Notes under the pieces: model-generated
The model's input: the letters and a program-made list of their open reading frames with translations, nothing else
Databases searched by the model: none
Told to the model about the DNA's origin: nothing
Shown: positions 18,144 to 25,338 of the stretch, in pieces
Layout: each line of letters opens with the position of its first letter
Position numbering within the stretch: position 1 is the stretch's first letter
Made by a program: the position numbers and the translations under genes
Assembly (NCBI GenBank): GCA_018064605.1
Contig: JAGHUX010000030.1
Span: 1-54,957, forward strand
Reading direction: 5' to 3'
Source: Candidatus Limimorpha caballi
GTDB lineage: Bacteria; Bacteroidota; Bacteroidia; Bacteroidales; F082
Length of the DNA stretch: 54,957 bases

Positions 18144-18217
18144 ATGTTTTTACGGACGAACAATTTAAATCGTTATTTCTGCAGCAAGTCAAACTAATAA
18201 TCACATATATGAAAAAT

Positions 18218-18248
18218 AGACCGCACGATGTTTCCTGCGGTCTTTTTT
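18218..18248. terminator. Bidirectional terminator after aroK
   Basis: AGACCGCA (18218-18225) and TGCGGTCT (18236-18243) form an 8-bp GC-rich stem with a 10-nt loop, followed by TTTTTT and preceded by GAAAAAT. It serves aroK on the plus strand and could also stop rlmD transcription on the minus strand. Confidence 0.8.
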
Positions 18249-18255
18249 GCTTCAT

Positions 18256-18353
18256 AAACTCCACTCTCAAAACTTCACTCTCAAAACTTCACTCTCAAAA
18301 CTTCACTCTCAAAACTCCACTCTCAAAACTTCACTCTCAAAACTCCACCCTCA
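18256..18353. repeat. Seven-copy 14-bp tandem repeat AAACTYCACTCTCA
   Basis: Seven consecutive 14-bp units, AAACTCCACTCTCA or AAACTTCACTCTCA, occupy exactly 98 bp; the last copy has one extra change (CACCC). The units are identical except at position 6 (C/T). The minus-strand rlmD gene ends inside the last two copies. There are no spacers, so this is not a CRISPR array. The unit matches the palindrome at 425-459. Confidence 0.92.
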
Positions 18354-19776
18354 ACTCTAACAAAACCACATTCTCAACGTGTTGCGTGTGCGGGAACATA
18401 TCAACAGGCTGCACTGCCCTGACGGAATAGAGCTCGTCTAAAAGTTGCAGGTCGCGGGCCTGCGTGGCGGGGTTGCAACTGACGTAAACGATTTTCTTCG
18501 CCTTTATCTTTTTCAGCTGCTCGATGACTTTGTCGGCCATTCCGGCACGCGGCGGGTCGGTGACGATGAAGTCGGGCCTGCCGTGCTCGGCGATGAACTC
18601 GTCGGTGAGTACTTTCGCCATGTCGCCGGCATAGAACTCGGCGTTGGAGATGTTGTTGATGTTTCCGTTTATCTTCGCGTCTTCGATGGCTTCCTCAACG
18701 TATTCAATGCCGACGACATGCTTCACGAAGCGCGAGAAATAAAGAGCGATGGTGCCGGTGCCGGTGTAGAGGTCGTACATCAGCTCGTCGCCTTTCACGC
18801 CGGCGAGGTCGAAGGCCGCCTTGTAAAGCCTTTCCGCCTGATACACATTGGTTTGGAAGAACGAGACCGGTCCGACACGGAACTTTAAATCGTCGAAGCC
18901 CGGTCGCGGCGACCGCATCGTCTCGATGAGATACGGCTCGCCTTTCAGACACTCGAACGGCAAATCAGAAATCATGTCGTTGAACTTCGGGTTGATGACG
19001 AGCATCAGTGACACGATTTGCGGGAACTTCGCCGACAGAGCAGGGATAAGCTCGTTGCGCACGATGTCGTTTTCTTCATTTATGACGATGATGACCATGA
19101 ACTCGCCCTTGCCGTTGCAGCGTATCACCACGTTGCGCATCGTGCCTTCGTGTGCGCGGACGTTGTGGTACGACAGCTTGCGCTTCATCGTGAAGTCCTT
19201 GATAAACAGGCGGATGTCGTTCGACGGGTCGGCTTGCAGATAGCAATGCTCGATGTCGATGACGCGGTCGAACAGGTTCGGAAGATGATAGCCGAAGCCT
19301 TTGCAGTCCTCTTCGGTGTAGGTGCCGGCGGGTGCGCCGTCGGTGAGCCATTTGCGGTTCGAGAAACTGTATTCGAGTTTGTTCCTGTAATAAAACTGTT
19401 TCTCGCAGCCGAGAATCGGGCTGATTTCGGGATATTCGATTTTGGCGATGCGGTCGAAGTTGTCTTTGACCTGTTTCTGCTTGTAAAACAATTGCCATTG
19501 ATAGTCAAGGTGTTGCCATTTGCAGCCGCCGCAGAGACCGAAGTGCTGGCATACAGGCTCAACGCGTTTGTCTGATGGCCTCTTGATATTCAGAATCTTG
19601 CCGTCGAAGCAGTTCGATTTCTTTTTAAATACTTGTAAATCAACGATGTCGCCGGGTGCTCCGAATGGGATGAACACCACTTTCTCGTCAGGTTTCGCGA
19701 TGCTCATGCCTTCCGCGCCGGCATCGATGATCGTGACGTCTTCAATTATTTCGGGTTGTTTCTTTGTCTTTTTCAT
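18337..19776 (-). CDS. rlmD: 23S rRNA (uracil-5-)-methyltransferase, RlmD/RumA type
   Basis: SAM-dependent methylation of a uridine in 23S rRNA. The 479-residue protein has an N-terminal TRAM-like domain (GAEGMSIAKPDEKVVFIPFG), a cysteine cluster for an iron-sulfur centre (Cys76, Cys82, Cys85 in CQHFGLCGGC), a SAM-binding DLYTGTGTIALYF, the motif VTDPPRAGM and the catalytic Cys in YVSCNPATQARDL. The ending HTQHVENVVLLEL is the usual end of the family. The following RVEF and the TGA are read from the 14-bp tandem repeat, so repeat growth has set the C-terminus. A TAATTTTG box (complement of 19782-19789) lies just 6 nt from the ATG, implying a nearly leaderless mRNA. Target nucleotide (1939 or 747) is not certain. 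Confidence 0.92.
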   Translation of the reverse strand: MKKTKKQPEIIEDVTIIDAGAEGMSIAKPDEKVVFIPFGAPGDIVDLQVFKKKSNCFDGKILNIKRPSDKRVEPVCQHFGLCGGCKWQHLDYQWQLFYKQKQVKDNFDRIAKIEYPEISPILGCEKQFYYRNKLEYSFSNRKWLTDGAPAGTYTEEDCKGFGYHLPNLFDRVIDIEHCYLQADPSNDIRLFIKDFTMKRKLSYHNVRAHEGTMRNVVIRCNGKGEFMVIIVINEENDIVRNELIPALSAKFPQIVSLMLVINPKFNDMISDLPFECLKGEPYLIETMRSPRPGFDDLKFRVGPVSFFQTNVYQAERLYKAAFDLAGVKGDELMYDLYTGTGTIALYFSRFVKHVVGIEYVEEAIEDAKINGNINNISNAEFYAGDMAKVLTDEFIAEHGRPDFIVTDPPRAGMADKVIEQLKKIKAKKIVYVSCNPATQARDLQLLDELYSVRAVQPVDMFPHTQHVENVVLLELRVEF

Positions 19777-19833
19777 GGGCGCAAAATTACGAAAAAGAAG
19801 TGAGAAATGAGAAGCGATATTTGATTATTTGTT

Positions 19834-19841
19834 TAAATTTG
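19834..19841 (+). promoter_or_regulatory. nnr -7 box TAAATTTG
   Basis: TAAATTTG lies 14 nt before the ATG at 19856, divergent from the rlmD box at 19782-19789. A very short leader is predicted. Confidence 0.55.
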
Positions 19842-19855
19842 CAAAATTTTGAGTC

Positions 19856-21388
19856 ATGAAGATACCGACAATAAAGAACGCCCGCGAAGCTGATGCCTTT
19901 ACCATTGAAAATGAACCGATTACGTCTGTCGATCTGATGGAACGCGCCGCTTCTACGGCGTTCGGCTGGATTGAAAACAAGTTGAATCATCAGACAGAGA
20001 CTGTTGTGAAGATCTTCTCCGGAATGGGCAACAACGGCGGCGACGGCTTCGTGCTGGGACGACTTTTCTGCCAAAAACATTATGATGTGGAGGTGTTCCT
20101 CGTCCATGTCGGCGAAAAGATGAGCCACGACTGCCTCGTTAATTATGAGAGGTTGAAAACCCTGAATCCTTCAGTGATTCATGATGTTTTTTCAAAAAAT
20201 GATTTCCCGGAAATATCGGATTCCGATGTCGTCATTGATGCGATGTTCGGCTCCGGGCTGACACGTCCGCTTGAAGGACTTGCGGCAGAGATGGTCGAGC
20301 ATCTCAATAACAATCAAGCGATTAGGATTGCAATTGACATTGCTTCCGGCTTGAACGGCGACGGTTTCGCGACATCGAAATACACATTCCGGCCGGATTA
20401 CACCTTGTCGTTCCAGTTCCCGAAATTGTCGTTTCTGCTGCCTGAAAACGAGTCTTTCGTTGGAAACTGGGAAGTCCTTGACATAAAGATTCATCCCGAT
20501 TACGTCGAAAAAGTGGAAAGCGTCAATTTCCTTACGGAAAGCGAAGTCGTGAGGCCGATAGTTCGCTGTCGCGGAAAGCATTCACACAAAGGCACTTACG
20601 GCCACGCGCTGCTCATCGCCGGCTCGACGGGAAAGACAGGAGCGGCGTTGCTGGCGGCGGAGTCGTGCCTGAGAAGCGGCGTCGGACTGCTGACCGCGCA
20701 TCTCCCGAAGTCGGCGACGCTACCGTTGCAGGTTTATCTTCCGGAAGCGATGATGAGCATTGATGAATCGGAAGATTGTTTCTCGCAACTCCCTGATTTG
20801 CTTGACTATACGGCGATAGGAGCGGGGCCGGGACTTGGAAGACGTCCCGAAACGGCAAACGCTTTGAAACGCCTGATTCAGGAGACGAAAGTGCCGTTGG
20901 TGCTTGACGCTGACGCCTTGAACATCATCTCGGAAAACAAGACGTGGCTCGCGTTCCTGCCGGAGAGAACGATAATGACACCTCACCCGAAAGAGTTTGA
21001 ACGGCTGTTCGGGAAAACGGAAAACTCGCTGCAACGTCTTGCGCTTCAGCGGGAAATGTCGCGCAAATACAACCTGATAATCGTGCTGAAAGGCGCGAAC
21101 ACCGCAGTCACTTTCCCGACAGGCGCGTGTTTCTTCAACACCACCGGCAATCCCGGAATGGCGACGGCAGGAAGCGGCGATGTGCTGACTGGAATAATCT
21201 TATCGCTTGTGGCTCAACGATATACGCCCGAAGAGGCGGCGTTGCTCGGCGTCTATCTCCACGGCTCGGCGGGCGACATCGCGGCTTCCGAAAACGGGAT
21301 GGAGTCGCTGATCGCGAGCGACATTTCAAAAAATATCGGGAAGGCATTCCGGAAATTAACCGATTTTGAAAAATCATTTAAAAATTAA
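19856..21388 (+). CDS. nnr: Bifunctional NAD(P)H-hydrate epimerase / ADP-dependent dehydratase
   Basis: Repairs hydrated NADH and NADPH. The 510-residue protein joins two domains. The N-terminal YjeF_N epimerase (about 1-215) shows SGMGNNGGDGFVLGRLF and VIDAMFGSGLTRPL. The C-terminal ribokinase-like dehydratase (about 225-500) shows GTYGHALLIAGSTGKTGAA, LDADALNII, MTPHPKEFERL and the nucleotide loop NPGMATAGSGDVLTGII. Each half is complete, so both activities are expected. The lipoprotein gene follows after 6 nt and is probably co-transcribed. Confidence 0.95.
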   Translation: MKIPTIKNAREADAFTIENEPITSVDLMERAASTAFGWIENKLNHQTETVVKIFSGMGNNGGDGFVLGRLFCQKHYDVEVFLVHVGEKMSHDCLVNYERLKTLNPSVIHDVFSKNDFPEISDSDVVIDAMFGSGLTRPLEGLAAEMVEHLNNNQAIRIAIDIASGLNGDGFATSKYTFRPDYTLSFQFPKLSFLLPENESFVGNWEVLDIKIHPDYVEKVESVNFLTESEVVRPIVRCRGKHSHKGTYGHALLIAGSTGKTGAALLAAESCLRSGVGLLTAHLPKSATLPLQVYLPEAMMSIDESEDCFSQLPDLLDYTAIGAGPGLGRRPETANALKRLIQETKVPLVLDADALNIISENKTWLAFLPERTIMTPHPKEFERLFGKTENSLQRLALQREMSRKYNLIIVLKGANTAVTFPTGACFFNTTGNPGMATAGSGDVLTGIILSLVAQRYTPEEAALLGVYLHGSAGDIAASENGMESLIASDISKNIGKAFRKLTDFEKSFKN

Positions 21389-21394
21389 ACTGAT

Positions 21395-22399
21395 ATGAAA
21401 AGATTGTTTATGATTTTGTGTCTGTTCGCATTGTGTTCATGCAGGACGGATGTTGATATCTTCGGCGATTCAAGCCCGAAGACCGTCGTCTATTCTGTGA
21501 TTGACACGGAAGCCGACACGAATTTCTTCAAGATAACGAAGACGTTTACAGGCGACGCTTCAGTCCTCGCGCAGGATTACGACGCCTGCAACTATAAATA
21601 TGATGAGATTGACGTGTGGCTCGTGAGGCTGAAGACGAATGATTCGATTCGTTTGGACACGGTCTCGAAATGGATTCCATACGATGACAACTCGTTGTTT
21701 TACAGCGGTCGCCGACAGGTTTATTATTACACTGCGAACAAGATCTTCCCGGGGAATGATTACAATCTTGTCATAGCAAGAAATGACGGCGTTGTCGTCG
21801 AGTCGTCGATAAAGACGATAAACACCCTCAGGTTCACTTTCCCGGACAAGGACAATTCTGTCTCATGGAACAGGAGGCTTGACTCGTTGAAATGGGAAGT
21901 GCCCGACCTGTCAACTAATCATCAGACTGTCGCGGCGTATCTGAAGGTGATCGGCATTTTCCACTACAAGGAAGTGATGCCCGGCGCGACCGACACCGTC
22001 GAGAGGGAGATTTCGTTTGACTTCAAGAGTGGCGAGCCTGGTGATATGTACAATTTGCGGACGCAAAGTTACAAGGTCACGTTCTCGCCGGAGAAGTTCT
22101 ACGAGGTTTTGAGGAAAGACGACTATCTCGTGAACAACAGCCCTGCCGGCGTGAGGCGTTTCGTGGAGAAATTCGAGTTCAGGATCTCGGGCATGGGGCA
22201 GAACCTGTATGAATATATCGTCGCGAATGACTCCGACATTTCGTTCCAGCAGCCTCCGGCGTACTCGAACATCAAGAACGGTGTCGGGCTTTTCTCAACG
22301 CGTTTCCAGCAGAGTCAGTTCAACAAGCTGAACCAGGTCACGAGGAAAAAAATAACGTACGACTATCCGTATGGATTCGAATACGACCCGAGCTGGTGA
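21395..22399 (+). CDS. Lipoprotein, possibly DUF4249-like
   Basis: A 334-residue protein with a short signal peptide MKRLFMILCLFALCSC; Cys16 is the likely lipidation site (lipobox ALCSC). The mature part opens DVDIFGDSSPKTVVYSVID, followed by TNFFKITKTFTGDAS, and continues with beta-rich segments. This resembles the opening of DUF4249-type Bacteroidota lipoproteins, but I am not sure of the family. No catalytic motif is visible. It starts 6 nt after nnr. Expected location is the periplasmic or outer face of the outer membrane. Function unknown. Confidence 0.6.
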   Translation: MKRLFMILCLFALCSCRTDVDIFGDSSPKTVVYSVIDTEADTNFFKITKTFTGDASVLAQDYDACNYKYDEIDVWLVRLKTNDSIRLDTVSKWIPYDDNSLFYSGRRQVYYYTANKIFPGNDYNLVIARNDGVVVESSIKTINTLRFTFPDKDNSVSWNRRLDSLKWEVPDLSTNHQTVAAYLKVIGIFHYKEVMPGATDTVEREISFDFKSGEPGDMYNLRTQSYKVTFSPEKFYEVLRKDDYLVNNSPAGVRRFVEKFEFRISGMGQNLYEYIVANDSDISFQQPPAYSNIKNGVGLFSTRFQQSQFNKLNQVTRKKITYDYPYGFEYDPSW

Positions 22400-22447
22400 T
22401 TTTTCTGTGCAAATTTCAATTATAGATGAAATTTACCGAGTCTTTAT

Positions 22448-22514
22448 CAAAAATTTAAAGTATAAAAGAAATATTTTGTATTTTTGCCAAAAATTTAAAG
22501 TATAAAAGAAATAT
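22448..22514 (+). repeat. 27-bp direct repeats flanking a -7 box
   Basis: The same 27 bases occur at 22448-22474 and 22488-22514 with a period of 40 bp. The 13-nt spacer holds TATTTTTG (22479-22486), a -7 box for the downstream ATPase gene, whose ATG (22513-22515) overlaps the end of the second copy. This looks like a recent tandem duplication of promoter or leader DNA. Confidence 0.85.
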
Positions 22515-23721
22515 GTGTGGGATTATCAGACAGTCTTATCTTGATAAAATTGAGAAATACATTGGTAAAGAGACAATTATAGTTCTTGTCGGGCAGCGCA
22601 GGGTGGGGAAGAGCTGCATGTTGCAGATTGTTCGCAATCAGAAAATGTCCGACAGCGGAAACAATGTCATCTTCATTGACAAGGAAAAACGTGAATTTGA
22701 TAACATAAAGAATTACAATGATTTAAACGATTTCATTGAAGAACGCTTTGATAAAAGCAAGCATAATTTCATTCTCATCGATGAGGTTCAAGACATTGAA
22801 GGCTTTGAGAGAAGCATCAGAAGTTACCGCACGGAAGTCAATACCGACATTATCATTACGGGCAGCAACGCCAAGATGTTGAGTTCCGATTTGACAACAT
22901 TAATCGGAGGAAGGTATAAGGAAATTTACATTCAGCCGTTGAGTTATCTCGAATTTTTACAATTTCATAAACTCCAAGACAGTGAAGACTCACTTGCAAA
23001 ATACATGAAATACGGCGGACTTCCGGGACTTGTGAAGATGGGGCTTGAGGAAGATGATGTAAGAGAATATCATTCAGACATTTACAGCACCGTGCTGCTC
23101 AAAGATGTGATAATGCGTCATGAAATCAGAAACGTTCGGTTTTTGGAGAATCTGGTGCGTTTTTTAGCCGACAACACGGGACAGCTTGTGTCGGCAAACA
23201 GCATCTCGAAATTCATGAAGTCGCAGAAAGAATCCGTAACTTCAACAGTGATAATGAATTACATCTCATATCTTTTCGAGGCGTATATGATTAAAAAGGT
23301 GAACAGATTTGACATTCATGGAAAGCGTCTTTTTGAAAACAACGACAAATTTTATTTTGAAGACCACGGACTGCGCAACACGCTGGCTGGCGGAACGCGG
23401 GAAAACGATATTGAGAAAGTTATAGAAAATATTGTGTTCCAGCAACTTGTGCGACTCGGCTATGATGTGAAAGTTGGCAAGCTGCCGTCTGGTGAAATAG
23501 ATTTTGTATGTTCAAAACCAAACGGAAAACTGATTTACGTCCAGGCCTCGTATCTTATTGCGGCGGACGAGACCCGCAAGCGCGAGTTCGGCAATCTCGG
23601 CTCGATAAAGGACAACTATCCGAAATATGTGATTTCGATGAACCCGCTTCTGACAAAAAGCGATTACGACGGCATAACGCACATCCATCTGCGGACATTC
23701 CTGACGGAAGAGGATTTTTAG
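22513..23721 (+). CDS. AAA ATPase with DUF4143-like C-terminal domain
   Basis: A 402-residue P-loop ATPase. Walker A is GQRRVGKS at residues 27-34, Walker B FILIDEVQDIEGF, sensor IIITGSNAKML, and the typical GGRYKEIYIQPLSYLEFL follows. The C-terminal half (VKVGKLPSGEIDFVCSK, then KLIYVQASYLI) is the PD-(D/E)xK-like DUF4143 region. Members are abundant accessory genes in Bacteroidota and no cellular role is known. The gene is more AT-rich than its neighbours and stands alone behind a duplicated promoter segment, suggesting recent acquisition. Confidence 0.85.
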   Translation: MCGIIRQSYLDKIEKYIGKETIIVLVGQRRVGKSCMLQIVRNQKMSDSGNNVIFIDKEKREFDNIKNYNDLNDFIEERFDKSKHNFILIDEVQDIEGFERSIRSYRTEVNTDIIITGSNAKMLSSDLTTLIGGRYKEIYIQPLSYLEFLQFHKLQDSEDSLAKYMKYGGLPGLVKMGLEEDDVREYHSDIYSTVLLKDVIMRHEIRNVRFLENLVRFLADNTGQLVSANSISKFMKSQKESVTSTVIMNYISYLFEAYMIKKVNRFDIHGKRLFENNDKFYFEDHGLRNTLAGGTRENDIEKVIENIVFQQLVRLGYDVKVGKLPSGEIDFVCSKPNGKLIYVQASYLIAADETRKREFGNLGSIKDNYPKYVISMNPLLTKSDYDGITHIHLRTFLTEEDF

Positions 23722-23724
23722 TCT

Positions 23725-23767
23725 GAAAAGTTTGAAAGTTCATAAAGTTGGAAAGTGGCTGACGCAC
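23725..23767 (+). repeat. GAAAGTT-type simple repeat followed by GGCTGACGCAC
   Basis: Degenerate units of TGAAAGTT/AAAGTTG (23725-23756) end in GGCTGACGCAC (23757-23767). The same 11-mer follows similar simple sequence at 54458-54468, and its inverse GCGTCAGC is at 27354-27361 beside another GTTGAAAG run. Confidence 0.6.
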
Positions 23768-23886
23768 GGTAATGTATCGGCGTCAATCCGCGCAATTTTC
23801 GAGAGAAAAATAACTCCGGGAAAAGTGTATAAATGTATGATACAAAATAATTTTGTGTGTCCGTGTGGTTTATTATGAAAAGTTTC

Positions 23887-23894
23887 TATTTTTG
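23887..23894 (+). promoter_or_regulatory. -7 box TATTTTTG upstream of the FISUMP lipoprotein gene
   Basis: TATTTTTG predicts a start near 23901 and a leader of about 65 nt before the ATG at 23968. No well-placed -33 TTG was found. Confidence 0.5.
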
Positions 23895-23967
23895 CAGTTT
23901 GAAAAATATAACAGATAAAACAAGTCAAACAAACAAGAAGTTACCCGACACGAACAAGGGTTTTAAG

Positions 23968-24951
23968 ATGAAAAGACAGTTAAAAACATTAGTGATTTTG
24001 TGCATGGCGATGGTGCTGTGCGTGTCGTGCAAGAAGGACGATGCAGAGCCGAACGGCGGCGGGACGCAGACTGTGGCGACCGTGACGACGAATGATGTGA
24101 CTGAGATTACACAGACCACTGCCGTGTGTGGCGGCGAGGTGAAGAGCGAGAACGGCTGGGCGGTGACCGAACGCGGCGTATGCTGGAGTACAGAACCCAA
24201 TCCGACACCGTCTGACAACTGCACGGTTGACGGTGACGGTGTCGGCAAGTTCACATCGGAAATTACAGGTCTTGAACCCGACACGAAGTATTATGTGCGT
24301 GCATACGCCAAGAATGCCGCTGGCACCAGTTTCGGAGCCGAGAATGGCTTCACCACACTCGGTGGCCACGAGTACGTTGACCTCGGTTTGCCGAGCGGCA
24401 CGCTGTGGGCTATGTGCAACGTAGGCGCAGACTCGCCCGAAGACTACGGCGACTACTACGCCTGGGGCGAGACAGAGACCAAGAACACGTACAGCTGGAG
24501 TACTTACAGGTGGTGCAACGGCAGTTATGACAACCTCACGAAGTACAACACGGTATTGAGTTACGGTACCATTGACAACAAGACGGTTCTTGAGCTGTCC
24601 GACGACGCTGCCCACGTGAACTGTGGCGGTGGCTGGCGGATGCCGACAGAAGCCGAACTGCGAGAGTTGGAGGATAACTGCACATGGACATGGACGAAAC
24701 AGGGCGGAAAGAACGGCTACTGCGTCACGGGTCCCAACGGCAGCAGCATTTTCCTGCCTGCCGCCGGCTACTACAACGATGGCAACCTCAACGTCGCAGG
24801 CTCATACGGCGGCTACTGGTCGAGTTCGCTCAACACCGACTACCCGAGTAACGCTTACTACTTGTACTTCCATTCCAACGATGTGCGCATACGAAGCAGT
24901 CACCGCTACTATGGACGTTCGGTTCGGCCTGTCCTTGCCCCCAGAAAATGA
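23968..24951 (+). CDS. FISUMP-domain lipoprotein with an FN3-like repeat
   Basis: A 327-residue surface-type lipoprotein. The ATG at 23968 gives a clean signal peptide ending in the lipobox CVSCKKDD; the in-frame codon at 23857 lies upstream of the promoter and is rejected. Residues about 35-130 form a fibronectin type III-like module: ATVTTNDVTEITQTTAVCGG, GVCWSTEPNPTPSD, LEPDTKYYVRAYAKNAAG. The rest is a FISUMP (Fibrobacter succinogenes major paralogous) domain: YVDLGLPSGTLWAMCNVG, YYAWGETETK, GGWRMPTEAELREL, GYWSSSL and the end GRSVRPV. These domains are abundant in gut Bacteroidota; the ligand is unknown. Downstream a GC-rich hairpin lies at 25018-25033. Confidence 0.85.
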   Translation: MKRQLKTLVILCMAMVLCVSCKKDDAEPNGGGTQTVATVTTNDVTEITQTTAVCGGEVKSENGWAVTERGVCWSTEPNPTPSDNCTVDGDGVGKFTSEITGLEPDTKYYVRAYAKNAAGTSFGAENGFTTLGGHEYVDLGLPSGTLWAMCNVGADSPEDYGDYYAWGETETKNTYSWSTYRWCNGSYDNLTKYNTVLSYGTIDNKTVLELSDDAAHVNCGGGWRMPTEAELRELEDNCTWTWTKQGGKNGYCVTGPNGSSIFLPAAGYYNDGNLNVAGSYGGYWSSSLNTDYPSNAYYLYFHSNDVRIRSSHRYYGRSVRPVLAPRK

Positions 24952-25338
24952 TCCAAGTCAGCGGGCGACGCGCAGACTGGCGAGATTGCGCAGAAGTGAC
25001 AGCGGAGCGGCAAAAACGCCGCCCACAGGCGGCTGGAAATTTTCATGGCGAAATCAGGCGACATACTTGAAAAAGATGATAATCGAAACAATGTTTCCTT
25101 AAAATCCGTAATGTGATTTTAAGGTTGTTACAGTTTTTATTCCGTAATTTCTATATCATCTTTCCCCGTTTCAGCCAAAGGGCGAAAAACTTGTCATAAA
25201 CTGAATAAACGTTCCTCTCCTGTGTGATGAAATATAATTTTCCCAATTTCATCATAAAATGATGATTGTTTGTTGATGATTTTTGAAAAATCAAGTTCAA
25301 TTGTCAGACAATCAACGATTTGATGTGAACAACACATC
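24952..25338. other. 387-bp intergenic region with two hairpins and a possible gene remnant
   Basis: No intact gene is seen. It contains a GCCGCC-CACA-GGCGGC hairpin (25018-25033) that may end the FISUMP transcript, and a perfect 10-bp inverted repeat CCTTAAAATC / GATTTTAAGG (25097-25106, 25115-25124). The AT-rich part next to parE carries a possible minus-strand gene remnant, listed separately. Confidence 0.6.
25150..25299 (-). pseudogene. Possible C-terminal remnant of an ATPase gene
   Basis: One minus-strand frame, ending at a TAG complementary to 25150-25152, reads ERNVYSVYDKFFALWLKRG. This resembles the C-terminal (V)YDxFFxLWLKR motif of Bacteroidota/archaeal-type AAA ATPases. No upstream portion of such a gene remains: the frame opens only at about 25299, and parE ends at 25339. 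An overlapping frame gives a 60-residue ORF without family features. I regard this as a decayed 3' end; it could be chance. Confidence 0.35.

Noticed and set aside
18256..18353. Tandem repeats as a CRISPR array
   Set aside because: Units are 14 bp, directly adjacent without unique spacers, and no cas gene is in the window.
18140..18430. 96-residue plus-strand ORF overlapping the aroK stop
   Set aside because: It reads through a terminator hairpin and the 14-bp tandem repeat (Lys/Leu/Ser/Gln-rich repeats of the translated unit) and overlaps rlmD antisense; no family features.
23857..23967. Extended N-terminus of the FISUMP lipoprotein
   Set aside because: It includes the -7 promoter box and would bury the signal peptide; the ATG at 23968 gives a proper lipoprotein start.
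24623..25102. 159-residue plus-strand ORF after the FISUMP gene
   Set aside because: Begins inside the FISUMP domain in another frame and extends into the intergenic hairpins; composition is that of a shadow.
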